Assembly (NCBI RefSeq): GCF_004339745.1
Contig: NZ_SMGP01000002.1
Coordinates: 62,001 to 126,000 of the forward strand
Source of the DNA: Paraburkholderia sp. BL9I2N2
GTDB lineage: Bacteria; Pseudomonadota; Gammaproteobacteria; Burkholderiales; Burkholderiaceae
Length of the DNA: 64,000 nt
Direction: 5' to 3'
Within the stretch, counting starts at the first letter, position 1; every line of letters begins with the position of its first letter. A program made the position numbers and the translations under genes. The notes below the pieces were generated by a model. The model searched no databases. It worked only from the letters and a program-made list of their open reading frames with translations, and was not told where the DNA came from. Shown in pieces: positions 16,484 to 24,934 of this stretch.

Positions 16484-17632
16484 ATGCTGTCACGCCGCAA
16501 GTTTCTGAGCGCCGCCGCCGCCGGCGCGGGCGCGATGCTCGTGTCGCCGCAGATCGCGTTCGCGAGCGTCGCCACCGAGAGCCGTTTCGTGTTCGTGATC
16601 CAGCGCGGCGCCGCCGATGGTCTGAACATCGTCGTGCCCTACGCCGAACCCGCCTACGCAACATTGCGCGGCGCGCTCGCCATCGACACCTCGAACGCGC
16701 CACGCCTGAACGGCATCTTCGCGCTGCATCCGGCGATGGTGCAGACCGCCGCGATGTACGCGAACCATCAGGCGCTGTTCGTGCACGCGGTGGCGTCGCC
16801 ATATCGCGACCGTTCGCACTTCGACGGACAGAACGTGCTCGAGACCGGCGGCACGTCGCCGTATCAGATGAAAGACGGCTGGTTGAACCGGCTCGTCGCG
16901 CAGTTGCCCGCCACGCGCGAAAACGCGATCGCGTTCGCGCCGACTGTGCCGATGGCGTTGCGCGGCCCAGCGGCGGTGACGTCGTATGCGCCCTCTGCGT
17001 TGCCGCAAGCCCCCGACGATCTGCTCACGCGGGTCTCGCAACTCTACGACCAGGATACGCAGTTGCGCCCGCTGTGGGAGTCGGCGATGACCGCGCGCGG
17101 CCTGGCCGGCGACGCCAGCGCGCGCCAGGATCCGGCGAGTCTCGGCAAGCTCGCCGCCAGTTTCCTGTCGCGCGAGAACGGTCCACGGATCGCGATGATC
17201 GAAACCGGCGGCTGGGATACGCACAGCGCGCAGAACACGCGTCTCGCCAATCAGTTGAAGGCGCTCGACACGATGCTCGCGTCGTTGCGCGATGGCATGG
17301 GCCCGTTGTGGAGCAAGACCACCGTGCTGGTCGCGACGGAGTTCGGCAGAACCGCTGCCGCCAACGGCACGGGCGGTACCGATCACGGCACGGGTTCGGT
17401 GGCGATGGTGCTGGGCGGCTCGGTGCAGGGCGGACGCGTGATCGCCGACTGGCCAGGCCTTGCGCCGCACAATCTTTACGAAGCACGCGACCTCAAGCCG
17501 ACCACCTCGCTCGATGCGTTGATTGCCGGCACCGCGAGCGAAAGCCTCGGGCTCGATCCGCAGCGCACGGCGTCCGCGCTGTTCGGCCAGACGCCGGCGG
17601 GGCGGCCGCTGAGCGGCATCGTGCGTGCGTAA
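16484..17632 (+). CDS. DUF1501 family protein with Tat signal
   Basis: A 382-residue sulfatase-like (DUF1501) protein. The N-terminus LSRRKFLSAAAAGAG is a twin-arginine export signal, implying a folded, perhaps metal-containing, periplasmic protein. Core stretches include VFVIQRGAADGLN, MIETGGWDTHSAQN and VLVATEFGRTAAANGTGGTDHG, which carry the putative metal ligands. The ATG at 16484 has GGAG nine bases upstream; an ATG at 16475 that overlaps the DUF1800 stop has no room for a ribosome site. It is co-transcribed with DUF1800 and probably with the ECF operon upstream. Confidence 0.87.
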   Translation: MLSRRKFLSAAAAGAGAMLVSPQIAFASVATESRFVFVIQRGAADGLNIVVPYAEPAYATLRGALAIDTSNAPRLNGIFALHPAMVQTAAMYANHQALFVHAVASPYRDRSHFDGQNVLETGGTSPYQMKDGWLNRLVAQLPATRENAIAFAPTVPMALRGPAAVTSYAPSALPQAPDDLLTRVSQLYDQDTQLRPLWESAMTARGLAGDASARQDPASLGKLAASFLSRENGPRIAMIETGGWDTHSAQNTRLANQLKALDTMLASLRDGMGPLWSKTTVLVATEFGRTAAANGTGGTDHGTGSVAMVLGGSVQGGRVIADWPGLAPHNLYEARDLKPTTSLDALIAGTASESLGLDPQRTASALFGQTPAGRPLSGIVRA

Positions 17633-17681
17633 CGGCGGTCGCCGCGAAAGAGTGCGCCTTCATCCACGTCGTCAACCAAAG

Positions 17682-17701
17682 AGCCGGTAAGGGAACCGGC
17701 T
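17682..17701 (+). terminator. weak hairpin after the DUF1501 gene
   Basis: AGCCGGT (17682-17688) pairs with ACCGGCT (17695-17701) around a six-base loop, followed by TAAAT rather than a clean T run. It could be a weak or leaky terminator before the small lipoprotein gene. Confidence 0.4.
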
Positions 17702-17732
17702 TAAATCAAATGAAAACACTCAGGAGAGGAAC

Positions 17733-17948
17733 TTGAAAACGATATCGAATGTATGCGCCATATCGCTCGCGGGTCTTTGCGTTGCGCTGTTGTCAGCCTG
17801 CGTGGTCGAGCCCGCCAGACCGCCGCAACCCGAGCCGCTCGTCGAAGTGGTGCCCGCCGCGCCCGCGCCGGGCTATCACTGGGTGAAAGGCCACTACCGT
17901 TGGGAAGGCAATCATTGGGCGTGGGTGCCGGGGCATTGGAGAGGATGA
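17733..17948 (+). CDS. small lipoprotein with YxWxxGH repeats
   Basis: A 71-residue protein starting at TTG (17733) with AGGAGAGGA just upstream. The signal ends in a lipobox LLSAC; the mature protein begins CVVEPARPP and carries repeats GYHWVKGHYRW and WAWVPGHWRG. It is the same family as the protein at 12612, and its lipobox region matches the mini-lipoprotein at 12997. An eight-codon frame (17710-17736) overlaps its start codon. Together these proteins bracket the ECF sigma-DUF1800-DUF1501 locus. Function unknown. Confidence 0.75.
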   Translation: MKTISNVCAISLAGLCVALLSACVVEPARPPQPEPLVEVVPAAPAPGYHWVKGHYRWEGNHWAWVPGHWRG

Positions 17949-17960
17949 CGAGTAGCGGCC

Positions 17961-19205
17961 CTAACGCCGGCCGCCCGCAAGCCGTCGCGCATCCGGCAAA
18001 CGCCGCAAACGCGCCATCGCGACACAGCCGAGAATCGGCCCGATCGCGAGCATGCTGAAGGCGCCGCGCCAACCCGCCAGCGCGACGACGTCCGGCACCA
18101 GATGAATGCTCACCAGCGTCAACAGAAAGCCCGCGCAAGTCTGCGCGGTCAACAGCGTCCCGATCGACGCCGGCTCGGCGAGCTCGGCAATACTCGCCGA
18201 GAACTGCGCGGAATCGGCAATCACGGAAATCCCCCAGCACAGCGCCACGCAGCCGACCAGCCAGACCGGCGCGCCGAGCAGCCAGCCCATCAACGCGGCG
18301 CACGCGCCGCTCACGGCCATCGCGCCAATCGTCACCGTCGTGCGGCCGAGCCGGTCCGCCAGTACGCCGCCGAGCCATGCGCCGAGCGCGCCCGCCGCAA
18401 CCGCGCCGAAGGTCAGCCATTCGGCCGCCGCGCGCGGCTCCTGCATACCGGCCGCCGCAAAGCTCGCTTGCAGGAACACGGCGAGCCATGCCCACATCGC
18501 GTACAACTCCCACATGTGGCCGAGATAACCGAGGTTCGCGAGCCGCAACGCGGGGTTGCGCCAGGCGCCGGCCAGCGCGGACCATTCGATGCGCGTCGCG
18601 CGCGCCATGTTCGGGCCGACGCCGCACAGCAGAATCGCGACGCCCGCCAGCAGCGCGCAGCAAGCCGAGATGCCATAGATCGCGCGCCAGTTCGAACCGC
18701 CGAGTGCGGCCAGCAGATGCGGACTCGCCGAGCCGAAGGTCAGCGCGCCGACTAGCAATCCGATCAACAGGCCCAGGTCGCCCTTCGCCCAGGTCGCCGC
18801 GAGCCGCATGCCGACCGGATAGACGCCCGCCATGCAGATGCCCGTCAAGAGCCGCAGCACGATCGCGAGTGGACTCGCCGGCGCGAGGAACACGAGACAC
18901 GCGGTGGCCGCGCCCGCCGTCAGCGCGCTGGCCATGAAGAGGCGCCGTGGATCGAAGCGGTCGGCGAGGGAGAGCAGGGCGCTCGTGACGGTGCCGGCCA
19001 CGAACCCGGCTTGTACGGCGCTCGTGAGCAAGGTCGCCTGCAAGGCGGACAGACTCTCCGCCTGCTTGACGATCGCCACGACCGCCGACGATGAAAACCA
19101 CACGCTCATCGCGCCCACCTGGCAGAGCAGCAGAATCACGAGCGAACGGGTCTTGCCGGCCATCGCGCGGCTCGATCGATGCGGGCTTGCCGAGGCCTCT
19201 TTCAT
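17961..19205 (-). CDS. MFS transporter
   Basis: A 414-residue major facilitator with 12 predicted membrane helices. LADRFDPRRLF (loop 2-3) and LADRLGRTTVTIG (loop 8-9) are the paired motif-A sequences of the family. The substrate is not evident. It lies 26 bases downstream of the flavin reductase gene and on the same strand as the flavin monooxygenase, so it may import the monooxygenase substrate or export its product. Confidence 0.87.
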   Translation of the reverse strand: MKEASASPHRSSRAMAGKTRSLVILLLCQVGAMSVWFSSSAVVAIVKQAESLSALQATLLTSAVQAGFVAGTVTSALLSLADRFDPRRLFMASALTAGAATACLVFLAPASPLAIVLRLLTGICMAGVYPVGMRLAATWAKGDLGLLIGLLVGALTFGSASPHLLAALGGSNWRAIYGISACCALLAGVAILLCGVGPNMARATRIEWSALAGAWRNPALRLANLGYLGHMWELYAMWAWLAVFLQASFAAAGMQEPRAAAEWLTFGAVAAGALGAWLGGVLADRLGRTTVTIGAMAVSGACAALMGWLLGAPVWLVGCVALCWGISVIADSAQFSASIAELAEPASIGTLLTAQTCAGFLLTLVSIHLVPDVVALAGWRGAFSMLAIGPILGCVAMARLRRLPDARRLAGGRR

Positions 19206-19231
19206 GCGTGTCTTGTGCCGTGCATCCTGCG

Positions 19232-19777
19232 TTAGCCGGCCGATTCAGCGGCGAGCGCGCCGCTGGCTTCTGCCGTATGCGTCGCGTGCACGGAGCGCGC
19301 GCCGACGCGGTGATAACGGCGGCCGTAGTAGATCAGCGCGTCGCCTTCGACTTGCGTATGCGCGGCTTTCACCGCGCAGAAGAACACCGTATGCGTGCCG
19401 ACTTCGGTGACCGATTCGATCTCGCAGTCCAGCGAGGCAAGCGCGCCGTGCAGGACCGGTGCGCCTGTCGCGAGGGTATCCCATTGCGCGGCGGCAAAGC
19501 GTTCCGCCATCGGCAGCGTGCTGGTGGCGAAGTGCGCGGCGAGTGTCTGCTGCTCCGCGCTCAACACGTTGACGCAGAGTTTGCCATTGGCGCGAAAAGC
19601 CGCGTTGTTGCGGCTGCTGCGATTGATGCAGACGAGCAGCGTGGGCGGCTCGTCCGTCACGCCGCAGACCGCCGACGCGGTGCAGCCGGCCAGACCCGCC
19701 GCGCCATCGCTCGTGATGATGTTGACGGCGGCGCCGAGGCCGGCCATCGCGTCGCGGAAGGTGCTTTTGTCAAGCAT
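19232..19777 (-). CDS. flavin reductase (RutF/HpaC-like)
   Basis: A 181-residue NAD(P)H:flavin oxidoreductase of the split-barrel family. FRDAMAGLGAAVNIITSDG at the start, then TASAVCGVTDEPPTLLVCIN and NGKLCVNVLSAEQ, are hallmark stretches. It supplies reduced FMN to a two-component monooxygenase, and the gene for such an enzyme lies directly upstream (19870-21261). The start at 19777 is chosen by family alignment. The intergenic gap of 92 bases shows no terminator, so the two are probably in one operon. Confidence 0.88.
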   Translation of the reverse strand: MLDKSTFRDAMAGLGAAVNIITSDGAAGLAGCTASAVCGVTDEPPTLLVCINRSSRNNAAFRANGKLCVNVLSAEQQTLAAHFATSTLPMAERFAAAQWDTLATGAPVLHGALASLDCEIESVTEVGTHTVFFCAVKAAHTQVEGDALIYYGRRYHRVGARSVHATHTAEASGALAAESAG

Positions 19778-19869
19778 GGGAGCCTCTGCGGAAAAATCGC
19801 CGCGCCGTTGCATGCCGGTGCCGGTGGCGCGGGCCGCGCGAAGTGAAAACGTGCATGACGGCGTGATTG

Positions 19870-21261
19870 CTAAGCATTGCCTGGAATCGGGGCGGCGGCA
19901 CAAGCGGGCGAGCGGAATTTCGCGGCCGTGTGGCTGGAAGGCAAACGCGCATGCCCGAAGAGTTTTTCGCGCAACGTGCCCTCACGATACGCTCGCTTGT
20001 AGGCGCCGCGTTCCTGCAGAATCGGCACGACGTGCGCGACGAAATCCTCGAAGCACTCCGGCGCGACCGTGCGCGATAGATTGAAGCCGTCCACGCCTGC
20101 TTCTTCGGTCCACGCGATCAACTCGCTCGCCACCCGTTCGGCCGAGCCGACAAGCGGCGCCTGGCGGCTGCCCAGCATCATCTGTTCGAGCAGCTTGCGT
20201 TTGGTCCACTGCGGACCGGCGGCGCGCGTCATGGCTTCGACGTTCGATACGATGGCCTGGCTCTTGCCGGTTTCGATCGGCTCGTCGAGGTCGTAGCGCG
20301 CGAAATCGATACCGAGCGACGCCGCCGCATGCACGAGCGCCGCTTCGGAACTGACATAACGGCGGTACTCCGCGTACTTCTCCTGCGCCTCGTTATCCGT
20401 GCGTCCGGTGATGACGGTTTGCCCGAGCAGCACCTTGATGTCGTCCGCGTGGCGGCCACCCGCAACGGCATGCGCGCGAATATCATCGACAATCGCTTTC
20501 ACGGCCGGTCTCGCCTGGCCGTTGACGAACACGCACTCGGCGTGCGCCGCGGCGAACCGTTTGCCGCGCGCCGACGACCCCGCCTGATACAACACCGGCG
20601 TACGCTGCGGCGATGGCTCGCTCAAATGCATGGCGTCCACCCGATACTGCTTGCCGTGATGATGGATCACATGGACTTTCGACGCGTCCGCATACACACC
20701 CTGAACTTTGTCGCGCAGCACCGCGCCGTCATCCCAACTGCATTCCCACAGTTTGTAGACCAGTTCCATGTATTCGTCGGCGAGGTCGTAGCGGTCGTCG
20801 TGCGCCATCTGGCCGGTCAGGCCGATCGCGCGCGACGCGCTATCCAGATAGCCGGTGACGATGTTCCAGCCGACCCGGCCGCGCGTCAGATGATCGAGCG
20901 TCGACATGCGCCGCGCGAACAGATACGGCTGCTCGACCGTGAGATTGGACGTGACGCCGAACGACAGATGACGTGTCACCGCGGCCATGGCCGGAATCAG
21001 CAGCGTCGGGTCGTTGACCGGCACCTGCACGGCGCCGCGCAGGGCGGCGTCGGCGTTGCCGCCGTAGACGTCGTAGACGCCGGCGACATCGGCGAAAAAG
21101 ATGCCGTCGAACAGGCCCGCTTCAAGCGTGCGGGCGTAGTCGGTCCAGTACTGCAGATCCGTATAGCGCGTGGACTGATCGCGCGGATGCGTCCACATGC
21201 CTTGCTGGATGTGGCCGACGCAGTTCATGTCAAAAGCGTTGAGAACGATTTCCTTCGGCAT
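19870..21261 (-). CDS. LLM-class flavin-dependent monooxygenase (NtaA/SnaA/DmoA type)
   Basis: A 463-residue bacterial-luciferase-like monooxygenase. The N-terminus LNAFDMNCVGHIQQGMW, then GLFDGIFFADVAGVYDVY, LTRGRVGWNIVTGYLDSA and VLYQAGSSARGKRFAAAHAE, place it with nitrilotriacetate, dimethyl-sulfide and pristinamycin-type FMNH2-dependent enzymes. It oxidises an organic N or S compound using FMNH2 from the neighbouring reductase; the substrate cannot be read. Its promoter, with an operator inside it, faces a divergent XRE-cupin regulator. Confidence 0.9.
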   Translation of the reverse strand: MPKEIVLNAFDMNCVGHIQQGMWTHPRDQSTRYTDLQYWTDYARTLEAGLFDGIFFADVAGVYDVYGGNADAALRGAVQVPVNDPTLLIPAMAAVTRHLSFGVTSNLTVEQPYLFARRMSTLDHLTRGRVGWNIVTGYLDSASRAIGLTGQMAHDDRYDLADEYMELVYKLWECSWDDGAVLRDKVQGVYADASKVHVIHHHGKQYRVDAMHLSEPSPQRTPVLYQAGSSARGKRFAAAHAECVFVNGQARPAVKAIVDDIRAHAVAGGRHADDIKVLLGQTVITGRTDNEAQEKYAEYRRYVSSEAALVHAAASLGIDFARYDLDEPIETGKSQAIVSNVEAMTRAAGPQWTKRKLLEQMMLGSRQAPLVGSAERVASELIAWTEEAGVDGFNLSRTVAPECFEDFVAHVVPILQERGAYKRAYREGTLREKLFGHARLPSSHTAAKFRSPACAAAPIPGNA

Positions 21262-21352
21262 GGTGTCTTCCGGCTGGGGTGGACGAATGCTTGCGGCTGC
21301 GTTCGAGTCGCGTGGGTCGTGCTGGCTGGGCTTACCACGCGATCTTGCGTTT

Positions 21353-21381
21353 AATATAGTGGACGAAAAATCACTATGCAA
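21353..21381 (-). promoter_or_regulatory. monooxygenase promoter with embedded operator
   Basis: On the minus strand, TTGCAT (21376-21381) and TATATT (21353-21358) are separated by exactly 17 bases: a good sigma70 promoter for the flavin monooxygenase operon. The inverted repeat ATAGTG-N10-CACTAT (21356-21377) fills the spacer, so a bound dimer would block RNA polymerase. The divergent XRE-cupin protein (21505) is the natural candidate to bind it. Confidence 0.68.
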
Positions 21382-21454
21382 GACTTTGATTTTGACTTTT
21401 AATGAGCGGCGAGGCGGCCGCGGGGCGTCAGCGTCCATACCCACACTGCCTCGA

Positions 21455-21460
21455 TATAAT
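21455..21460 (+). promoter_or_regulatory. minus-10 element of the XRE-cupin gene
   Basis: A perfect TATAAT. Transcription would start near 21467, just past a GTG at 21466, which makes that upstream start unlikely and favours the ATG at 21505 with a leader of about 38 nt. The minus-35 is poor, suggesting activation or an extended minus-10. Confidence 0.55.
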
Positions 21461-21504
21461 TTGCGGTGCCCACTTTCCCGACTCTCGAACTCATCCATCT
21501 TTTC

Positions 21505-22074
21505 ATGTCCGAATCCGCTGCCATCGATCTGACCCAGGCGATCTCCTCGCGCGTGAAGACCGAACGCGAGGCGCGCAACTGGTCGCTGAGCGAGCTGGCG
21601 GAGCGCTCGGGGGTGTCGAAGGCGATGATCAGCAAGATCGAACGAGGCGAGGCGAGTCCCACCGCGACGGTGCTCGGGCGTCTGTCAGGCGCGTTCGGCC
21701 TGACCTTATCGACTTTGCTGGCGCTGGCCGAGCAGACCGGCGAGCGGCTCGTGCGGCATGCGCAGCAGTCGGTCTGGCAGGACCCCGAGACAGGCTATAC
21801 GCGCCGGCGCATCTCGCCACCCACGGGCGGCGTGCTGGAATTGCTCGAGATCGAACTGCCGCCTGGCGTGAAAGTACCGTATCCGCCGGATGCTTTCGTG
21901 TTCCAGCATCAGCAGATCTGGGTGACGCTGGGCGTGTTGACCTTCCGGGAAGGCAAGCAGGTTTACCGGCTGGAAGCGGGGGATTGTCTGCAGCTTGGCG
22001 CGCCGCTCGAATGCGAGTTCTTCAATGCGGGCGAAGACGTGTGCCGCTACGTGGTCGGCCTCGTTCGACGATAG
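21505..22074 (+). CDS. XRE-family transcriptional regulator with C-terminal cupin
   Basis: A 189-residue regulator. Residues 10-65 form a Cro/C1-type helix-turn-helix (LSELAERSGVSKAMISKIERG) and residues about 105-185 a small cupin (LEIELPPGVKVPYPPDAF, then LEAGDCLQLGAPLECEFFNAG), a ligand-sensing arrangement seen in regulators of catabolic genes. Divergent from the flavin monooxygenase operon, whose promoter holds a palindrome. The start at 21505 is supported by the TATAAT at 21455. Likely a repressor that responds to the monooxygenase substrate. Confidence 0.88.
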   Translation: MSESAAIDLTQAISSRVKTEREARNWSLSELAERSGVSKAMISKIERGEASPTATVLGRLSGAFGLTLSTLLALAEQTGERLVRHAQQSVWQDPETGYTRRRISPPTGGVLELLEIELPPGVKVPYPPDAFVFQHQQIWVTLGVLTFREGKQVYRLEAGDCLQLGAPLECEFFNAGEDVCRYVVGLVRR

Positions 22075-22127
22075 GCGCTTCCATGTACGTTTCAATGGGC
22101 GCTTCAATAAGCGGTTCAAATACCAGG

Positions 22128-22181
22128 ACGACAGGCAACGCCTCACGCTCGCATCGAGCGACGAGCGGCGTTGCCTGTCGT
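22128..22181. terminator. large hairpin between convergent genes
   Basis: A perfect 15-bp inverted repeat (ACGACAGGCAACGCC at 22128-22142 with its complement at 22167-22181). The 24-base loop contains a second small stem CGCTCG/CGAGCG. It lies between the XRE-cupin gene and the convergent BON gene and could stop transcription from both sides, though there is no T run. Confidence 0.55.
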
Positions 22182-22212
22182 GACCGGCAAGTCACCGGGT
22201 GAAAGCAGGCGC

Positions 22213-22575
22213 TTAACCTCCGCCGCCGCCCTGCGTGCCGATCGTGAGCTTATTGTTCACCGACTTCACGCCGGCCACACCCTTCGCCACTTCTTCCGCC
22301 TGCGGAATCTGCGCGCCGTCGGGCACCGATCCCGTGATCGTCACCGCACCGCCACGGGCCCGCACGAACACGTTCGACACGTCAAAACCCTGCGCTTTCG
22401 ATAGAGCCTTGCGCACTTGCAGACCCAGCGCGCGGTCCGTCTTCTTCACCGTTTTGGCACTGGGCGCCGACGCGTCGCCGGTGGCCATCGCGTCGCTCGA
22501 CTGCGCATAGGCGCTGGCCGCCGTTGCCAAACACAATGCGATGCCGAGCGCCTTCAAAAGATTGACTGTTTTCAC
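22213..22575 (-). CDS. exported BON-domain protein
   Basis: A 120-residue protein with a signal peptide (cleavage after SAYA, about residue 24), a short Ala/Ser linker and one BON domain (about residues 48-115: LQVRKALSKAQGFDVSNVFV, then GAVTITGSVPDG and GVKSVNNKLTI). BON domains bind membranes or envelope partners; OsmY is the best-known member. It ends in five Gly. The start is GTG at 22575 with GGAG seven to eight bases upstream, chosen because it begins the signal peptide exactly. Probably an envelope stress protein. Confidence 0.85.
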   Translation of the reverse strand: MKTVNLLKALGIALCLATAASAYAQSSDAMATGDASAPSAKTVKKTDRALGLQVRKALSKAQGFDVSNVFVRARGGAVTITGSVPDGAQIPQAEEVAKGVAGVKSVNNKLTIGTQGGGGG

Positions 22576-22860
22576 GTTTTCTCCATCCTCGAAAAGTTGA
22601 TGTCGCTTCGTTGCATGCAAAAAACCACGCGCTTGCGAGCACTTTTCCGCCCACGAGGAGCACCCTGTCTTGTAGAAGAGTGATGCCGCGACGCTCCCGG
22701 CGCGCTTAAACAATACTCCAGCCGAAGCGCTCATGCTGGAAAAACTGGCCGGAATGCCGCATTGGCAGCCATTCCGGCAATCATTGCGACGACTTCCGTT
22801 GCGCACGTGTGACGAGGATGTTCCACATATCGGGCTGCGAGTCTGTTAATGCGGCGGAGC

Positions 22861-24666
22861 TTAGAACCATTGTGGCGCCATGCTGAGCGTGGTGTCGTCA
22901 AGACTGCGCAGCGTGGCGAGCATCAAGGCGACGCGCGGCAGTTCCCAGCGGAAGAACCATTGGCACGCCTGCAGCTTGCCGTGATAAAAGTCCGCGTCCG
23001 CTTCGCTATGCGATGCGGGTAGCGCGGTGCTCGCGACGATCGCCTGGCGCAACCATGTCCACGCAATCACGATATGGCCGAAGGCTTCGAGAAACGCATT
23101 CGCGTTGGCGAGCGCGCGTTCGCTGTCGTGAGCCAGCGTGGGCAGCAACGCTTCGACCGTGGCAGTCAGATCGGTCCATGCTTCGCCGAGCGCATCGGCG
23201 TGCGCATGCAATGCCGGGCGTTCGCGCGCCGCGTCGATCGTGTGCTGGATTTCGCGCGCCAGTTGTTTGAGCGCGGCGCCCTGTTTGATCGTCACCTTGC
23301 GGCCGAGCAGATCGATCGCCTGAATGCCGTGCGTGCCTTCGTGAATCATGTTCAGCCGATTGTCGCGATAGAACTGCTCGACCGGATATTCACGCGTATA
23401 GCCGTAGCCGCCGTGAATCTGGATCGCGAGGCTGTTCGCTTCGAGACACCATTGAGATGGCCACGATTTCACCACCGGCGTCAGGAGGTCGAGCAGCAAG
23501 CCGGCTTCGGCGCGCGCGGCTTCGCTCTCGCCGGTATTCTGTTCGTCGACGAGACGTGCCGCGTACAGACACAACGCGTAAGCGCCTTCCACATAGGCTT
23601 TTTGTGCGAGCAGCATGCGGCGCACGTCGGCGTGTTCGATCAGCGGCAATTGCGGATCGAGCGGGTTCTTGTTGTCGGGGCGGCGTCCTTGCGGCCGTTC
23701 GCGCGCGTAATCGAGCGATGCCAGATAGCCGCGGTAGCCAAGCATGACCGCACCGAGACCGACGCCGATGCGCGCCTCGTTCATCATGTGGAACATATAG
23801 GCGAGACCATGATGCGGTTCGCCCACCAACTCGCCGATGCATTCGCCGTGTTCGCCGAACGACAGCATGGTGGACGTGGTGCCGCGCCAGCCCATCTTGT
23901 GAATCAGTCCCGCGAGCGCGACGTCGTTGCGCGCACCGAGGCTGCCGTCTTCGTTGACGTGGAACTTCGGCACGGTAAAGAGGGAAATGCCCTTGACGCC
24001 CGGCGGCCCGCCTGGAATGCGTGCCAGCACCAGATGAACGATGTTCTCGCTCAACTCGTGATCGCCGCCGGAAATGAAAATCTTGTTGCCGCGAATCGAA
24101 TAGGTGCCGTCCGCATTGGGCGTCGCACTCGTGACGAGATCGGACAGGCTCGAGCCCGCCTGCGGTTCCGTCAACGCCATGGTGCCGAACGCGCGTCCTT
24201 CGAACAGCGCTTGCAGATACTTGCGCTTTTGCGCCGCGCTGCCGAAGCGTTCGATCACGTTCGCGTTCGCCGTGGTCAGCATGGCGTACGACGAGGTGGC
24301 AATGTTCGCACTCTTGAAGAGCGACAGGCACGCGAACGAAATCACCGACGGCAACTGCATGCCACCCCATTCGTAGTCCTTGCCCGCGGCGAGAAAGCCG
24401 GTGGCGCGCATCGCGTCGAGTGCGTCCTTCACCTCGGCGGGCAAGGTGACCCGTTCACCGTCGAACTGCGGTTCGTGTTCGTCCGAGAGACGGTTGTGCG
24501 TCGCGAACTTTTCCACGGCGACCGCATGCGCGGTTTCGAGCGCGGCGTTGAAGGTCTCGCGGCTGTGATCGGCGTGACGTGCACGGCGTGTCAGCGTCTC
24601 TGCTTCGAGCACTTCGAACAGCTGGAACTCGAGATCGCGTGAGTTGATGATCAGCGCATCTTGCAT
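22861..24666 (-). CDS. acyl-CoA dehydrogenase, large (C-terminal extended) type
   Basis: A 601-residue FAD enzyme introducing a double bond into acyl-CoA. FGTMALTEPQAGSSLSDL and YSIRGNKIFISGG are the FAD/substrate signatures, IQIHGGYGYTREYPVEQFYRD is the third, and the catalytic Glu lies in IHEGTHGIQ. A helical extension of about 130 residues follows, as in the long AcdA/DmdC-like group. It is divergent from an SDR and acyl-CoA ligase pair, which fits a fatty- or short-chain-acid degradation cluster. The exact chain length is not readable. Confidence 0.92.
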   Translation of the reverse strand: MQDALIINSRDLEFQLFEVLEAETLTRRARHADHSRETFNAALETAHAVAVEKFATHNRLSDEHEPQFDGERVTLPAEVKDALDAMRATGFLAAGKDYEWGGMQLPSVISFACLSLFKSANIATSSYAMLTTANANVIERFGSAAQKRKYLQALFEGRAFGTMALTEPQAGSSLSDLVTSATPNADGTYSIRGNKIFISGGDHELSENIVHLVLARIPGGPPGVKGISLFTVPKFHVNEDGSLGARNDVALAGLIHKMGWRGTTSTMLSFGEHGECIGELVGEPHHGLAYMFHMMNEARIGVGLGAVMLGYRGYLASLDYARERPQGRRPDNKNPLDPQLPLIEHADVRRMLLAQKAYVEGAYALCLYAARLVDEQNTGESEAARAEAGLLLDLLTPVVKSWPSQWCLEANSLAIQIHGGYGYTREYPVEQFYRDNRLNMIHEGTHGIQAIDLLGRKVTIKQGAALKQLAREIQHTIDAARERPALHAHADALGEAWTDLTATVEALLPTLAHDSERALANANAFLEAFGHIVIAWTWLRQAIVASTALPASHSEADADFYHGKLQACQWFFRWELPRVALMLATLRSLDDTTLSMAPQWF

Positions 24667-24848
24667 AAGAGAAAACCCGTGGAAAGTGAGCGGCTATGCG
24701 GAACCGCTACGTAAGACACGTGTAAAAAACGGCCCTCGAACATATCGGCACAGCGCGGTTGAAATGCGCGGTATTCGGGTAATTCCCGATGCTTCGCCAC
24801 TCGATGATGCTTACCAGTTTATAACGAAAGTGAATGATCGTGCTTTTA

Positions 24849-24877
24849 TTTACAGGCTGAATTTCGGCACGTATGAT
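24849..24877 (+). promoter_or_regulatory. sigma70 promoter of the SDR-ligase operon
   Basis: TTTACA (24849-24854) and TATGAT (24872-24877) with a 17-base spacer give a near-consensus promoter, starting transcription at about 24884, some 50 bases before the SDR ATG (24935). Confidence 0.65.
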
Positions 24878-24934
24878 GGGCGCAAAAGCGGCATACCGAT
24901 CTGCATAGCAGAACAAAACTGGAGGAGCGACGCA

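Noticed and set aside
21466..21504. GTG start of the XRE-cupin gene 13 codons upstream
   Set aside because: The consensus TATAAT at 21455-21460 would begin the transcript at about this GTG, so the downstream ATG is favoured.
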